Source: Aequorivita sp. UBA3180
GTDB lineage: Bacteria; Bacteroidota; Bacteroidia; Flavobacteriales; Flavobacteriaceae
Assembly (NCBI GenBank): GCA_002364215.1
Contig: DEXQ01000008.1
Span: 430,238 to 494,237, forward strand
Reading direction: 5' to 3'
Length of the DNA: 64,000 nucleotides
Below, in pieces: positions 52,044-61,132 of this stretch. The stretch's first letter is position 1; every line of letters begins with the position of its first letter. The notes under the pieces are model-generated. The model saw only the letters and a list, made by a program, of their open reading frames with translations, did not search any database and had not been told where the DNA came from. The translations under genes and the position numbers were made by a program.

Positions 52044-53450
52044 CTATAGATTTTTTGTTTTTACCATTTGGGCCATCAGTTCGGCCTCTGTTACTAATTT
52101 GCCATTGGCATATGCATTGCCCTGCATATGGACAATTCCGCGGCGGATGGGAGAGATCAATTCCAAAACAAAAATTAAGGTATCGCCAGGATTAACCTGT
52201 TGCTTAAACTTAACATTGTTTATTTTCATAAAAAAGGTAAGATAATTTTCAGGATCTGGAACAGTGCTCAATGCCAATATACCGCCTGTTTGTGCCATTG
52301 CCTCAACTATCAAAACTCCCGGCATTACAGGTGCACCAGGGAAATGGCCAACAAAGAACGGCTCGTTCATTGTTACATTTTTAAGGCCTACAACACTAGT
52401 GTCTGTCATTTCCATAATCTTATCAACCAACAAAAATGGCGGTCTATGCGGAAGCATGGCCATTATTTGGTTGACATCCTTTACTGGAGGTTGGTTAATG
52501 TCAAATTTTGGAATATTGTTTCTAGCTTCCAGCTTTATAATTTTAGAAAGTTTTTTAGCAAACTGGGTGTTAACGTGATGGCCTGGCTTGTTGGCGATCA
52601 CTTTTCCGCGTATGCGAGTGCCAATTAGAGCTAGATCTCCTATTACATCCAAAAGTTTATGTCTGGCAGCTTCATTGGGATAATGCAGGGTAAGATTATC
52701 TAAAATTCCGTTTGGTTTTACAGAAATAGTATCTTTTCCAAAAGCTGTTCGTAGCTTTTCCATTGTGCTCGGGGAAAGTTCTTTATCAACATAAACTATT
52801 GCATTGTTTAGATCGCCCCCTTTTATTAAACCATGTTCCAGCAACATTTCAATTTCGTGTAAAAAACTGAAGGTTCTAGCATTTGCAATTTCATTTTTAA
52901 AGTCAGAAATATTTTTAAGGGAAGCATTCTGAGTGCCCAAAACTTTTGTTCCAAAATCGACCATGGTGGTTACTTGGTATTCATCAGCAGGCATTACTAT
53001 TATTTCACTTCCGGTCTCTTCGTCTAAGAATGAGATTACTTCTTTTACTACATATTCTTCTCTCGGGGCATCTTGCTCTACTACTCCTGCTTTTTCTATT
53101 GCTTCAATAAAAAATTTGGCTGATCCATCCATAATTGGAGGTTCGGAAGCATTAAGTTCCATAATGCAATTATCAACCTCAAGCCCTACTAATGCAGCTA
53201 GCACGTGTTCAGAAGTTTGTATTTTAACACCCTTTTTTTCAAGGTTTGTACCACGTTGGGTATTTACCACATAGTTGGCATCTGCTTCAATGACAGGGTG
53301 GCCCTCCAAATCAATCCTCACGAATGTATATCCGTGATTTTCAGGTGCAGGTTTAAAAGTTATCGTAACTTCTTTACCTGTATGCAAACCCACTCCGGTA
53401 AGTGAAATTTCCTTACCAATGGTGCGCTGTTTTACAACACTTTCATTCAT
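52044..53450 (-). CDS. lpxC/fabZ: Fused LpxC deacetylase / FabZ dehydratase
   Basis: 468 residues from ATG at 53450, which overlaps the lpxD stop (ATGAATGA); the longer frame from 53468 starts with TTG and is not needed. Residues 1-305 are LpxC (TGVGLHTGKEV, SEHVLAALVGLEVDNCIMELN with zinc-site His; LDVIGDLALIG). Residues 325-468 are FabZ, with catalytic His/Glu in VGHFPGAPVMPGVLIVEAMAQ. The fusion is the norm in Bacteroidota and ties the committed lipid A step to the pool of 3-hydroxyacyl-ACP. Confidence 0.97.
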   Translation of the reverse strand: MNESVVKQRTIGKEISLTGVGLHTGKEVTITFKPAPENHGYTFVRIDLEGHPVIEADANYVVNTQRGTNLEKKGVKIQTSEHVLAALVGLEVDNCIMELNASEPPIMDGSAKFFIEAIEKAGVVEQDAPREEYVVKEVISFLDEETGSEIIVMPADEYQVTTMVDFGTKVLGTQNASLKNISDFKNEIANARTFSFLHEIEMLLEHGLIKGGDLNNAIVYVDKELSPSTMEKLRTAFGKDTISVKPNGILDNLTLHYPNEAARHKLLDVIGDLALIGTRIRGKVIANKPGHHVNTQFAKKLSKIIKLEARNNIPKFDINQPPVKDVNQIMAMLPHRPPFLLVDKIMEMTDTSVVGLKNVTMNEPFFVGHFPGAPVMPGVLIVEAMAQTGGILALSTVPDPENYLTFFMKINNVKFKQQVNPGDTLIFVLELISPIRRGIVHMQGNAYANGKLVTEAELMAQMVKTKNL

Positions 53451-54468
53451 TATCGAGTTTTTTTTCAACTATATTGAACCTTTCCATAATTTTGGGAAGG
53501 TTTTTAAAATATACATAACTTTTATTAAAATCACCATAACTAAACGCGGGAGAGCCCTGTAAGGTTTCGTTGTCCTTCACATTTCTTCCTATTCCGCTTT
53601 GGGCCTGTATTTTTACATTATCGCCAATGGTAATATGTCCAGCAATACCTACTTGCCCACCAATAATGCAGTTTTTCCCTATTTTGGTAGAACCCGCTAT
53701 ACCTGTTTGGGCGGCAATAACAGTATTTTCTCCAATAATTACGTTGTGCGCAATTTGAATTTGATTGTCTAATTTTACCCCTTTTTTGATGAGGGTTGAA
53801 CCCAAAGTCGCCCTGTCTATAGTTGTTCCAGGGCCAACATCTACATTATCTTCTAAAATAACATTCCCCGTTTGTGGAACTTTATTGTATTCACCTTTTT
53901 CATTAGGAGTAAAACCAAAACCATCTGCACCAATTACAACCCCACTGTTTATAACACACGATTCCCCCACTACTGTCTCGGAATAGAGCTTAGCGCCTGT
54001 AAAAAGCACGGAATTGTCGCCAACTTTTACATTATCGCCAATATACACATTCGGATAAATCTTCACATTATCACCAATCTTTACATTTTCGCCTATGTAT
54101 GAAAAAGCCCCCAAATATATATTCTCGCCATATTTGGCGGTTTCTGAAATAAAAACCGGGTTTTCAATTCCGGTCTTATTCATTTTTACTTGGTTATAAT
54201 ATTCTAACAACTGCGAAAATGCCTTATAAGCATTCTCTACCCGAATAAGCGTTGTTGATAGATCTTGAGAGGCTACAAAATCATCATTGACGATGGTTAT
54301 TGAAGCCTGTGTGGAATATATGTAATGTGTGTATTTTGGGTTGGCCAAAAAGGTCAAGCTGCCTTTACTGCCCTCTTCAATTTTTGCAAGTTTTGAAACT
54401 TCTATACCTTCATCGCCATCAACGGTTCCGTTAAGGATTCCTGCTATTTGGGCAGCTGTAAATTTCAT
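53443..54468 (-). CDS. lpxD: UDP-3-O-(3-hydroxyacyl)glucosamine N-acyltransferase LpxD
   Basis: 341 residues. N-terminal LpxD domain (KFTAAQIAGILNGTVDGDEG, LANPKYTHYIYSTQASITIV), beta helix of hexapeptides with VIGADGFGFTPNEKGEYNKVP, and catalytic His in QIQIAHNVIIG. Third step of lipid A synthesis. First gene in the run lpxD-lpxC/fabZ-lpxA-efp, overlapping lpxC by 8 bp. Confidence 0.96.
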   Translation of the reverse strand: MKFTAAQIAGILNGTVDGDEGIEVSKLAKIEEGSKGSLTFLANPKYTHYIYSTQASITIVNDDFVASQDLSTTLIRVENAYKAFSQLLEYYNQVKMNKTGIENPVFISETAKYGENIYLGAFSYIGENVKIGDNVKIYPNVYIGDNVKVGDNSVLFTGAKLYSETVVGESCVINSGVVIGADGFGFTPNEKGEYNKVPQTGNVILEDNVDVGPGTTIDRATLGSTLIKKGVKLDNQIQIAHNVIIGENTVIAAQTGIAGSTKIGKNCIIGGQVGIAGHITIGDNVKIQAQSGIGRNVKDNETLQGSPAFSYGDFNKSYVYFKNLPKIMERFNIVEKKLDNE

Positions 54469-54588
54469 TTGGCGTTAAGGTTTTTTTTAACCGAAGTACA
54501 TATAAAAAGCAACCACAAAGTAATAAATTTTAAATGAATTGATTTTCGGTCGTTCGTTTTCATTCTTGCAAAAATAGAAAAAAAGGAT

Positions 54589-55833
54589 TTAGCCTCGATA
54601 GCTATCCTTATTGTTTTTTGGATAACACATATAGTATTTCACCACCGACTTTGAAAGCGCCTCCAAATTCAGCTGATCGCTTGCCTTTGCAACGTCTATG
54701 ATTTTTCCATTTTTCTTCAGGAGGTTTATTGTATCTTTTTCCATACTGTAGGCCTGGTTTTCAAGCTTTCCTTTAAATACAAAATAGGATGCCTCCTCTT
54801 CAGAAATAGTATATGTTTCAACCAGTTTTTTTCTTTTTTCCTCAATTTTTTGATTTGAAAAATCCTGTGGCTTTACTTTAATTTTTAATAAATCGCGATT
54901 AAGAAGCATTTTGGACAGATTTTTTAAAACAAAATCATCGTTGCTTACCCAAATCTTCATGGCCGAAATAATATCGTAATCATCTAATTTTGAAAAGGTG
55001 TCCAGTACCTCTTCAGAAAAATCATTGATACTAATATTGTTATTCAGAAAAAATCTTAAACCATTGCTTGCTGGAAGCACTACACCTTTAGCAGAAAGCT
55101 GTTTGGCGCGTTTAAGGACCCGAACCAAGAGCTGTTCTGCAACAATCCCCGTTTTGTGCAGATAAACCTGCCAATACATTAACCGCCGCGCTACGAGAAA
55201 ATTCTCCACCGAATAGATGCCCTTCTCCTCAACCACCAACTTATCATCCTTAACGTGCAGCATGGCAATTAAGCGTTGTGCGTTTACCGTGCCTTCTGGC
55301 ACACCGGTATAAAAACTATCGCGTTTTAGATAATCCAATCTATCCATATCCAACTGCCCAGAAACTAACTGGTGTAGAAATTTACGTGGGTGCTCATCCT
55401 TGAATATTTGAATGGCGAGCGTTAATTGCTTGTTAAACTTTCGGTTCAAAGCCTCCATAAAAAGAAGCGATATTTGCTCATGGCTTATGTTTTCAACAAT
55501 GCTGTTTTCCATGGCATGGGAAAATGGACCATGCCCAATATCGTGCAAAAGAATGGCTAAATAGAGTGCTTCCTCTTCCTTCTCAGAAATAGCAATTCCT
55601 TTTGATTTAAGCACTTGCACAGCTTTCTGCATCAAAAACATAGCGCCCAGTGCGTGATGAAAACGAGTGTGGTGCGCGCCCGGATATACAATATATGAAA
55701 ACCCCATTTGCGAAATTCGACGGAGTCTTTGAAAATATTTGTGCTCCATCAAATCAAAAACCAGCTTGCTGGGTATGGTAATAAAACCATAGATTGGGTC
55801 GTTTATAATTTTGTGTTTTGGAAGGGTTTTCAA
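54589..55833 (-). CDS. HD-domain phosphohydrolase (dGTPase-like)
   Basis: 414 residues. HD motif with metal ligands: FHHALGAMFLM (His), LHDIGHGPFSHAME (His-Asp, His) and the downstream Asp in LDMDRLDYLKRDSFYTG. The opening DPIYGFITIPSKLVFDLM is typical of SAMHD1/dGTPase-like bacterial proteins. Length fits. Substrate could be dNTP or another nucleotide; not decidable here. Confidence 0.9.
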   Translation of the reverse strand: MKTLPKHKIINDPIYGFITIPSKLVFDLMEHKYFQRLRRISQMGFSYIVYPGAHHTRFHHALGAMFLMQKAVQVLKSKGIAISEKEEEALYLAILLHDIGHGPFSHAMENSIVENISHEQISLLFMEALNRKFNKQLTLAIQIFKDEHPRKFLHQLVSGQLDMDRLDYLKRDSFYTGVPEGTVNAQRLIAMLHVKDDKLVVEEKGIYSVENFLVARRLMYWQVYLHKTGIVAEQLLVRVLKRAKQLSAKGVVLPASNGLRFFLNNNISINDFSEEVLDTFSKLDDYDIISAMKIWVSNDDFVLKNLSKMLLNRDLLKIKVKPQDFSNQKIEEKRKKLVETYTISEEEASYFVFKGKLENQAYSMEKDTINLLKKNGKIIDVAKASDQLNLEALSKSVVKYYMCYPKNNKDSYRG

Positions 55834-55989
55834 ACTTTAACTTTAAATTAATAGCTTCAAAAATTTTTTGAAATAATTCAGGTTTATTTTTGAAGAAAAT
55901 TCTTCGACAAAGTGCAGAATTATTTAAAAAATCGAATTTAACGATACTCCCACGCTAAAGCCTTGGAGTATAAAGACAAATATACATAT

Positions 55990-57540
55990 ATGAGCGACAT
56001 AAAAGTACTATGGGTAGATGATGAGATTGATTTGCTTAAACCACACATTCTTTTCCTAGAAAACAAGAATTATAAAGTAACTACGGCCCAGAGCGGTACG
56101 GAAGCACTTGAGGAAATTAAAAAGGAAAATTTTGATATTGTCTTTTTGGATGAAAATATGCCGGGATTGACCGGACTGGAAACCTTAGCCGAAATAAAGG
56201 AACAACAGGCCTCTGTTCCGGTGGTAATGATTACAAAAAGCGAAGAGGAATATATAATGGAGGAAGCCATTGGCGCTAAAATAGCCGATTATCTTATAAA
56301 GCCAGTAAATCCAAACCAAATTCTATTGAGCCTGAAGAAGAATTTGGACCATAGTAGGCTAGTGTCTGAAAAAACCACATCAAGCTATCAACAGGAATTC
56401 AGAAAAATAGCGATGGATCTTTCAATGGTCAATAGTTTTGAAGAGTGGAAAGACCTTTACACAAAGCTTGTTTATTGGGAATTAGAGCTGGAGGATATAG
56501 AAGATTCTGGGATGTTTGAAATTCTTGAATCACAAAAAACTGAAGCTAATAGTCAGTTTTGCAAATTTATAGATAAAAATTATCCAAAATGGTTTGAAGA
56601 CCCTAGCGAGGCGCCCATTATGTCGCATACGCTTTTCAAAGAAAAAATTCAACCGCAATTGAATCAAGGAACCCCCACCCTACTAGTGGTTGTCGATAAT
56701 TTGAGGTTTGATCAATGGAAAGCATTTGAACCTACGGTTGCCAATATCTATAAAAAGACGAACGAAGAGCTTTTTTGCAGCATTCTTCCTACCGCCACCC
56801 AGTATGCCCGTAACGCTATCTTTTCAGGCTTAATGCCAAGTGATATGGAAAAACTTCATCCAGATTTATGGTTGAACGATACCGAAGAGGGTGGAAAAAA
56901 CATGAAGGAGGAAGAGTTTTTGGCTGCTCAATTAAAGCGCTCGGGGCTTAAATTGAATTGGAGCTATCACAAAATATCGAGTTTGAAGCAGGGCAAAAAA
57001 CTGGTTGAAAACTTCAAAAGCCACAAAGATGAAGACTTAACGGTTGTAGTTTATAATTTTGTCGACATGCTTTCACATTCAAAAACTGAAATGGAAGTTA
57101 TAAAAGAGTTGGCATCTAATGACAAATCATACCGCTCCCTTACACAAAGCTGGTTTAAAAACTCGCCTTTACTGGAAATTATCCAACAAGCTGCACGTTT
57201 GGGCTTTAAGCTAATTATTACTACAGATCACGGAACCATTAACGTGAAAAATCCATCTAAAGTAATAGGTGACAAAAACACGAGTCTTAATCTTCGCTAC
57301 AAAACCGGGAAAAGTTTGACTTACGAAGACAAAGAAGTCTTAGCTGCAAAAGACCCGAAGACAATACATCTGCCAACTATTAACATGAGCAGTTCTTTCA
57401 TATTTGCTAAAGGCGATTATTTCTTTGCCTATCCGAATAACTATAACCATTATGTAAGCTATTATAGAAACACTTACCAACATGGTGGAGTCTCTTTGGA
57501 AGAGATGGTTATTCCCTTTTCAGTATTTACTCCTAAGTAA
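55990..57540 (+). CDS. porX: Response regulator PorX with PglZ-type phosphatase domain
   Basis: 516 residues from the ATG at 55990; the frame's earlier start at 55963 is TTG and adds nine residues. Receiver domain with phospho-acceptor Asp54 in IVFLDENMPG and Lys in YLIKPVNP, a helical linker, then an alkaline-phosphatase-like (PglZ) domain from about residue 210: LVVVDNLRFDQW, TATQYARNAIFSGLMPS and ITTDHGT with metal ligands. PorX controls the type IX secretion system with its kinase PorY and sigma factor SigP; it also has nucleotide phosphodiesterase activity in other species. None of the Por partners are in the window. Confidence 0.93.
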   Translation: MSDIKVLWVDDEIDLLKPHILFLENKNYKVTTAQSGTEALEEIKKENFDIVFLDENMPGLTGLETLAEIKEQQASVPVVMITKSEEEYIMEEAIGAKIADYLIKPVNPNQILLSLKKNLDHSRLVSEKTTSSYQQEFRKIAMDLSMVNSFEEWKDLYTKLVYWELELEDIEDSGMFEILESQKTEANSQFCKFIDKNYPKWFEDPSEAPIMSHTLFKEKIQPQLNQGTPTLLVVVDNLRFDQWKAFEPTVANIYKKTNEELFCSILPTATQYARNAIFSGLMPSDMEKLHPDLWLNDTEEGGKNMKEEEFLAAQLKRSGLKLNWSYHKISSLKQGKKLVENFKSHKDEDLTVVVYNFVDMLSHSKTEMEVIKELASNDKSYRSLTQSWFKNSPLLEIIQQAARLGFKLIITTDHGTINVKNPSKVIGDKNTSLNLRYKTGKSLTYEDKEVLAAKDPKTIHLPTINMSSSFIFAKGDYFFAYPNNYNHYVSYYRNTYQHGGVSLEEMVIPFSVFTPK

Positions 57541-57633
57541 TTCTTATTAAAATATTTATGTAGGAAAATTACCGAATTATTAGATATTTTCGGTTTTGAT
57601 TGATAAATTATCTATATTCGTCCCGTTTTTACT

Positions 57634-58047
57634 ATGGAATTTACGTATACCCAAAATGAAATTGGTAAGGTAGCTGAACAACTTTTAAAAAATTCAGTTT
57701 CAAAAATATTCCTTTTTTATGGCAATATGGGTGTTGGTAAAACAACTTTAATAAAGGAGCTAGTTAAACAGCTTGGGGTTATGGAAATTTCAAGCAGTCC
57801 CTCCTTCTCCATAGTAAATGAATACGATACGCCAAGTGGCGCTATCTATCACTTTGATTTTTACAGAATAAAAGATATTAATGAAGCGTTTGACATTGGC
57901 CTGGAAGATTATCTATACAGCGGAAACTATATATTTATTGAATGGCCCGAAAAAATCGATCAACTTTTACCAGAAATCGCGAATAGAATAGATATTAAAA
58001 ATAATAATATAGGAAGTAGAACTTTAAAATTTATGCCAGTGAAATAA
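57634..58047 (+). CDS. tsaE: tRNA threonylcarbamoyladenosine biosynthesis ATPase TsaE
   Basis: 137 residues. P-loop GNMGVGKTTLIKELVKQLG, the SSPSFSIVNEY motif and HFDFYRIKD are characteristic. Works with TsaB, TsaC and TsaD to make the t6A modification at position 37 of ANN-decoding tRNAs. Follows porX after a 94-bp gap; in many Bacteroidota this group (porX, tsaE, ald) travels together. Confidence 0.95.
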   Translation: MEFTYTQNEIGKVAEQLLKNSVSKIFLFYGNMGVGKTTLIKELVKQLGVMEISSSPSFSIVNEYDTPSGAIYHFDFYRIKDINEAFDIGLEDYLYSGNYIFIEWPEKIDQLLPEIANRIDIKNNNIGSRTLKFMPVK

Positions 58048-58191
58048 CATTGCAGCGAAAAATACAATATTTATAAATTACTTTTTAGTTGTTTGCCCCA
58101 AATCGCAAAAATTATAGAGCTGGGAATCTATTTTCAAAAAAATTTATAAATATAACGCAAAAAAAATTAAAAAAACTTTCTTTTTTCATAG

Positions 58192-58199
58192 TAGGTTTG
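58192..58199 (+). promoter_or_regulatory. -7 promoter box (TAGGTTTG) of lipoprotein/membrane pair 1
   Basis: Exact TAnnTTTG match located 39 bases upstream of the lipoprotein ATG. The second copy has TAAGTTTG at exactly the same distance, followed by the same TATTAACCTCACAAAA leader. Conserved spacing supports a real promoter. Confidence 0.65.
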
Positions 58200-58230
58200 A
58201 AGTATTATTAACCTCACAAAACCATTTATT

Positions 58231-58371
58231 ATGAAAACTCTAAAAGTACTTTTTATCGCAGCAATTTTTTCATTAGGAACCTTTGCTTCTTGCACCCCAG
58301 AAAGCATCCAGGATGAACAAGCACCCCAACAAATCCACAAAAGCAAAATCATCGTACCTAGTAACGGGTAG
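58231..58371 (+). CDS. Small lipoprotein, copy 1 of overlapping pair
   Basis: 46 residues: MKTLKVLFIAAIFSLGTFAS then Cys21 (lipobox FASC), mature tail CTPESIQDEQAPQQI... ending IIVPSNG. Copy 2 at 59206-59346 is alike along its length (CTPEGIQDEQTPQQI... VKVPPAG) and has the same size. The last 59 bp overlap the start of the membrane-protein gene in another frame. Family seen only as hypothetical proteins of Flavobacteriia in my knowledge; role unknown. Confidence 0.75.
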   Translation: MKTLKVLFIAAIFSLGTFASCTPESIQDEQAPQQIHKSKIIVPSNG

Positions 58372-58825
58372 TATAATAGCCCTAATCATAGCGGCGACCC
58401 CTTACATATTTTATTCATATGAAAGTTTCCCACAAACAAAATCGTGGGAAACTTTTTTATTTACATATCACGCAAATTGGTATCAAGAAGTGTACGTTTC
58501 TGTTTGGACAATGATGGGGAAATTTGTGCCGATGTTGCTTTTAATAATTTGGTTTATTACATGCAAACACTGGTGGTACCACGTGATACTTATACCCATA
58601 GGAATGTTTGCGTTTCAGCTTTTCAGTGTCATTAATGATGATGTAGGTATAACCGATGAGGTTGAAATTTGGTGGCTTTTCCCTATAATGCTCGTGATTG
58701 TACCGCTAATCTATTTAATAAAAGCGCGCTTATCAAATAAACTTTTAGGCAAGGATCTAAAAAGTTTTGAGGAAGAGTTAGGGTCTAAAAAGAGTTTCTT
58801 GCAACAAATCAAGGATCTTTTTTGA
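58313..58825 (+). CDS. Four-helix membrane protein, copy 1, overlapping the lipoprotein
   Basis: 170 residues from the ATG at 58313 (MNKHPNKSTKAKSSYLVTGS), +1 frame relative to the lipoprotein, in a 59-bp overlap. Three to four membrane helices (GSIIALIIAATPYIFYSYESF, MGKFVPMLLLIIWFITCKHWW, ILIPIGMFAFQLFSVIN, LFPIMLVIVPLIYLIKA), then a charged cytoplasmic tail KDLKSFEEELGSKKSFLQQIKDLF. The tandem paralogue at 59288 shares FITCKHWW and KSFEEEL. No function known. Upstream in-frame ATG (58283) is not conserved in meaning. Confidence 0.8.
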   Translation: MNKHPNKSTKAKSSYLVTGSIIALIIAATPYIFYSYESFPQTKSWETFLFTYHANWYQEVYVSVWTMMGKFVPMLLLIIWFITCKHWWYHVILIPIGMFAFQLFSVINDDVGITDEVEIWWLFPIMLVIVPLIYLIKARLSNKLLGKDLKSFEEELGSKKSFLQQIKDLF

Positions 58826-59205
58826 TTTTTATTCATAATATACAATTTCAATTTTTATATGTACCTTGGTACTTTGCAATTTTCATCTTTAAACCTAAAT
58901 AAAGAAAACCTACTTAAATTCCTGACTTTATCATTAGTTGTTTAGATGAAAAATAAAATGAATAAAAATTAAAACTAACTAAAACCCTAAGCAAAATAAA
59001 ACCAAAAGTAAATTGCCGGTGAAGTAACAATTAAAAATTCAGTGTTGTAATAAATGTTAAAATTTAACAATTAATTGAACCTTATGATGAATTTCAAAGG
59101 ATTTAATTGCATTATAACCTGTAAAGATACAATTAACATAATTATTATGTTTAAGTTTTTTCAGTGTAAGTTTGACCCATATTAACCTCACAAAAACTTA
59201 TTATT
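58826..59205. other. 380-bp AT-rich spacer between the duplicated pairs
   Basis: No gene or hairpin recognised. It ends with the TAAGTTTG promoter box and the leader sequence shared with copy 1. The body is not similar to the copy 1 upstream region, so the duplicated segment begins near the promoter. Confidence 0.5.
59167..59174 (+). promoter_or_regulatory. -7 promoter box (TAAGTTTG) of lipoprotein/membrane pair 2
   Basis: Matches TAnnTTTG 39 bases before the ATG of lipoprotein copy 2, the same spacing as in copy 1, with the leader TATTAACCTCACAAAA conserved between the two. Confidence 0.65.
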
Positions 59206-59346
59206 ATGAAAAACTTAAAAGTTATTATTGTAGCCGCAATTTTTGCCGCAGGATTATTTGCTTCTTGTACCCCAGAAGGAATCCAGGATGAACAAACCCC
59301 ACAACAAATCGACGCGAGAACGGTTAAGGTTCCGCCAGCCGGATAG
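59206..59346 (+). CDS. Small lipoprotein, copy 2 of overlapping pair
   Basis: 46 residues: MKNLKVIIVAAIFAAGLFAS, Cys21, then CTPEGIQDEQTPQQIDARTV and KVPPAG. Same length, lipobox and ending pattern as copy 1. The 59-bp overlap with the membrane-protein gene is identical in length to copy 1, showing both frames are preserved since the duplication. Confidence 0.75.
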   Translation: MKNLKVIIVAAIFAAGLFASCTPEGIQDEQTPQQIDARTVKVPPAG

Positions 59347-59821
59347 AAAAAGTCTTATACAAGGAGGCATCATTGTTTTTATAATGGCATGTACTCCTTT
59401 ACTATATTACGCATATGAAAGTTTCCCAAGCGATACTCAAGTTTGGGAAACTTCTTTGTTTACATTTACTACTAAATTTCCCTCTATTTACCAATATGCT
59501 TGGTTTTTAACAGGTAAAATCATTCCCGTTCTTTTATTGCTTATATGGTTTTTTACTTGCAAACATTGGTGGCATTGGATTATTCTCGTACCCCTATCTA
59601 TGTATATTTTTCAATTATTCAACCTAATTAAACAAAATTTTGGTGTTGATGAAGTTGAAATTATTTATGTAATTCCAATAATGATGGTGATAATTCCATT
59701 TGTCTATTTGATTAGAGCTAAACTTTTCAGCCAAATGAGGCAGAACGATTTGAAATCATTTGAAGAAGAGCTTTTTCAAAAAAGATCTTTTTGGCAGCAG
59801 ATAAAAGACCTCTTTCGATAA
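59288..59821 (+). CDS. Four-helix membrane protein, copy 2, overlapping the lipoprotein
   Basis: 177 residues from the ATG at 59288 (MNKPHNKSTRERLRFRQPDR), seven residues longer in the N-terminal cytoplasmic part than copy 1 but otherwise the same layout: IIVFIMACTPLLYYAYESF, GKIIPVLLLLIWFFTCKHWW, IPIMMVIIPFVYLIRAK and a charged tail SFEEELFQKRSFWQQIKDLF. The frame extends upstream to 59243, inside the lipoprotein, but the conserved MNK start fits both copies. Confidence 0.8.
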   Translation: MNKPHNKSTRERLRFRQPDRKSLIQGGIIVFIMACTPLLYYAYESFPSDTQVWETSLFTFTTKFPSIYQYAWFLTGKIIPVLLLLIWFFTCKHWWHWIILVPLSMYIFQLFNLIKQNFGVDEVEIIYVIPIMMVIIPFVYLIRAKLFSQMRQNDLKSFEEELFQKRSFWQQIKDLFR

Positions 59822-59878
59822 TTATCCATTCAAATTTGTGAAAATTATTCCGTAAATTGAAACTGCCAAGCTTGTATC

Positions 59879-61078
59879 ATGACAAAACCAAAATCACCTT
59901 TTACCCGAGCCCAATTACTTCCACAAGAAGAAACGCTTGAAGTATCAAGACAAAAAGGAGAACTTTTTATCGGCATTCCCAAAGAAGCCTATTTTCAAGA
60001 AAAGCGAATTTGCCTAACTCCCGATGCGGTCAACGCAATCGTAAATAATGGACACCGAGTGCTTATTGAAAATGGAGCTGGTGATGAAGCAGGGTTTTCA
60101 GACAAAGATTATTCAGAAGCCGGTGCAGAGTTAACCGGTGACAAAAAGAAGGTATTTGGCTGTCCAATGGTTCTAAAAGTTGAACCGCCCACCCTTGAGG
60201 AACTGGAACTGATAAACCCCAAGACAGTGTTAATTTCCGCATTGCAATTAAAAACGAGACAGAAGTCATATTTTGATGCACTTGCGAAAAAGAAAATAAC
60301 TGCCCTTGCTTTTGAATTCATTAAAGACGAAGACCACAGCTATCCAGCCGTAAAAGCCCTGAGTGAAATTGCGGGTACCGCATCGGTGCTTATTGCCGCC
60401 GAACTTATGGTTAATGCAAAAAAAGGAAACGGCCTTCTTTTCGGAAGCATTAGTGGTGTACCTCCAATTGAAGTGGTAGTTATTGGCGCCGGCACAGTAG
60501 GCGAATTTGCCGTTCGGTCTGCACTTGGCCTAGGGGCAAGCGTCAAAGTTTTTGATAGCTCTATTACAAAGCTGAGAACAATCCAGACTAACGTAGGAAG
60601 GATTTTGTACACTTCGACCGTACAGCCCAAAAATTTAATGAAAGCTCTTTTAAGATGCGACGTGGCTATTGGTGCAGTTCGCGGACACAACCGAGCACCC
60701 ATAATTGTTACAGAGGAAATGGTGCGCAATATGAAAAAGGGCGCTGTTATTATAGACGTTTGCGTAGATATGGGTGGCTGTTTTGAAACCACGGAAATGA
60801 CAAGCCACGACAACCCTACGTTTATCAAACATGAAGTGATACACTACGGCGTACCTAATATTCCTGCGCGCTATCCAAAAACGGCGTCAATTTCAATAAG
60901 CAATATCTTCACACCCTATATTTTAGAAATTGCAGAAAGTGGCGGACTTGAAAATGCCATCCGTTTTGACAATGGTTTAAGAAATGGTTTGTACTTTTAC
61001 CGCGGAATTTTGACCAACAAGGCATGTGCAGATTGGTTCAACATGTCTTATAGCGATATCAACCTTTTGATCTTTTAA
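59879..61078 (+). CDS. ald: Alanine dehydrogenase
   Basis: 399 residues of the alanine dehydrogenase/transhydrogenase family: N-terminal domain with GIPKEAYFQEKRICLTPDAV and the substrate-binding region, then a nucleotide-binding domain with VVIGAGTVGEFAVRSALGLGA and KVFDSS. C-terminal PNIPARYPKTASISISN fits. NAD-linked interconversion of alanine and pyruvate plus ammonia; the family also includes lysine and saccharopine enzymes, so specificity is inferred. Typical length near 370; the N-terminus is 20-30 residues longer. Confidence 0.85.
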   Translation: MTKPKSPFTRAQLLPQEETLEVSRQKGELFIGIPKEAYFQEKRICLTPDAVNAIVNNGHRVLIENGAGDEAGFSDKDYSEAGAELTGDKKKVFGCPMVLKVEPPTLEELELINPKTVLISALQLKTRQKSYFDALAKKKITALAFEFIKDEDHSYPAVKALSEIAGTASVLIAAELMVNAKKGNGLLFGSISGVPPIEVVVIGAGTVGEFAVRSALGLGASVKVFDSSITKLRTIQTNVGRILYTSTVQPKNLMKALLRCDVAIGAVRGHNRAPIIVTEEMVRNMKKGAVIIDVCVDMGGCFETTEMTSHDNPTFIKHEVIHYGVPNIPARYPKTASISISNIFTPYILEIAESGGLENAIRFDNGLRNGLYFYRGILTNKACADWFNMSYSDINLLIF

Positions 61079-61132
61079 ATTAAAGGCGAAAGGTTATACT
61101 GCTCAATTTCCAAAATCCCAAAACAAAAATTA

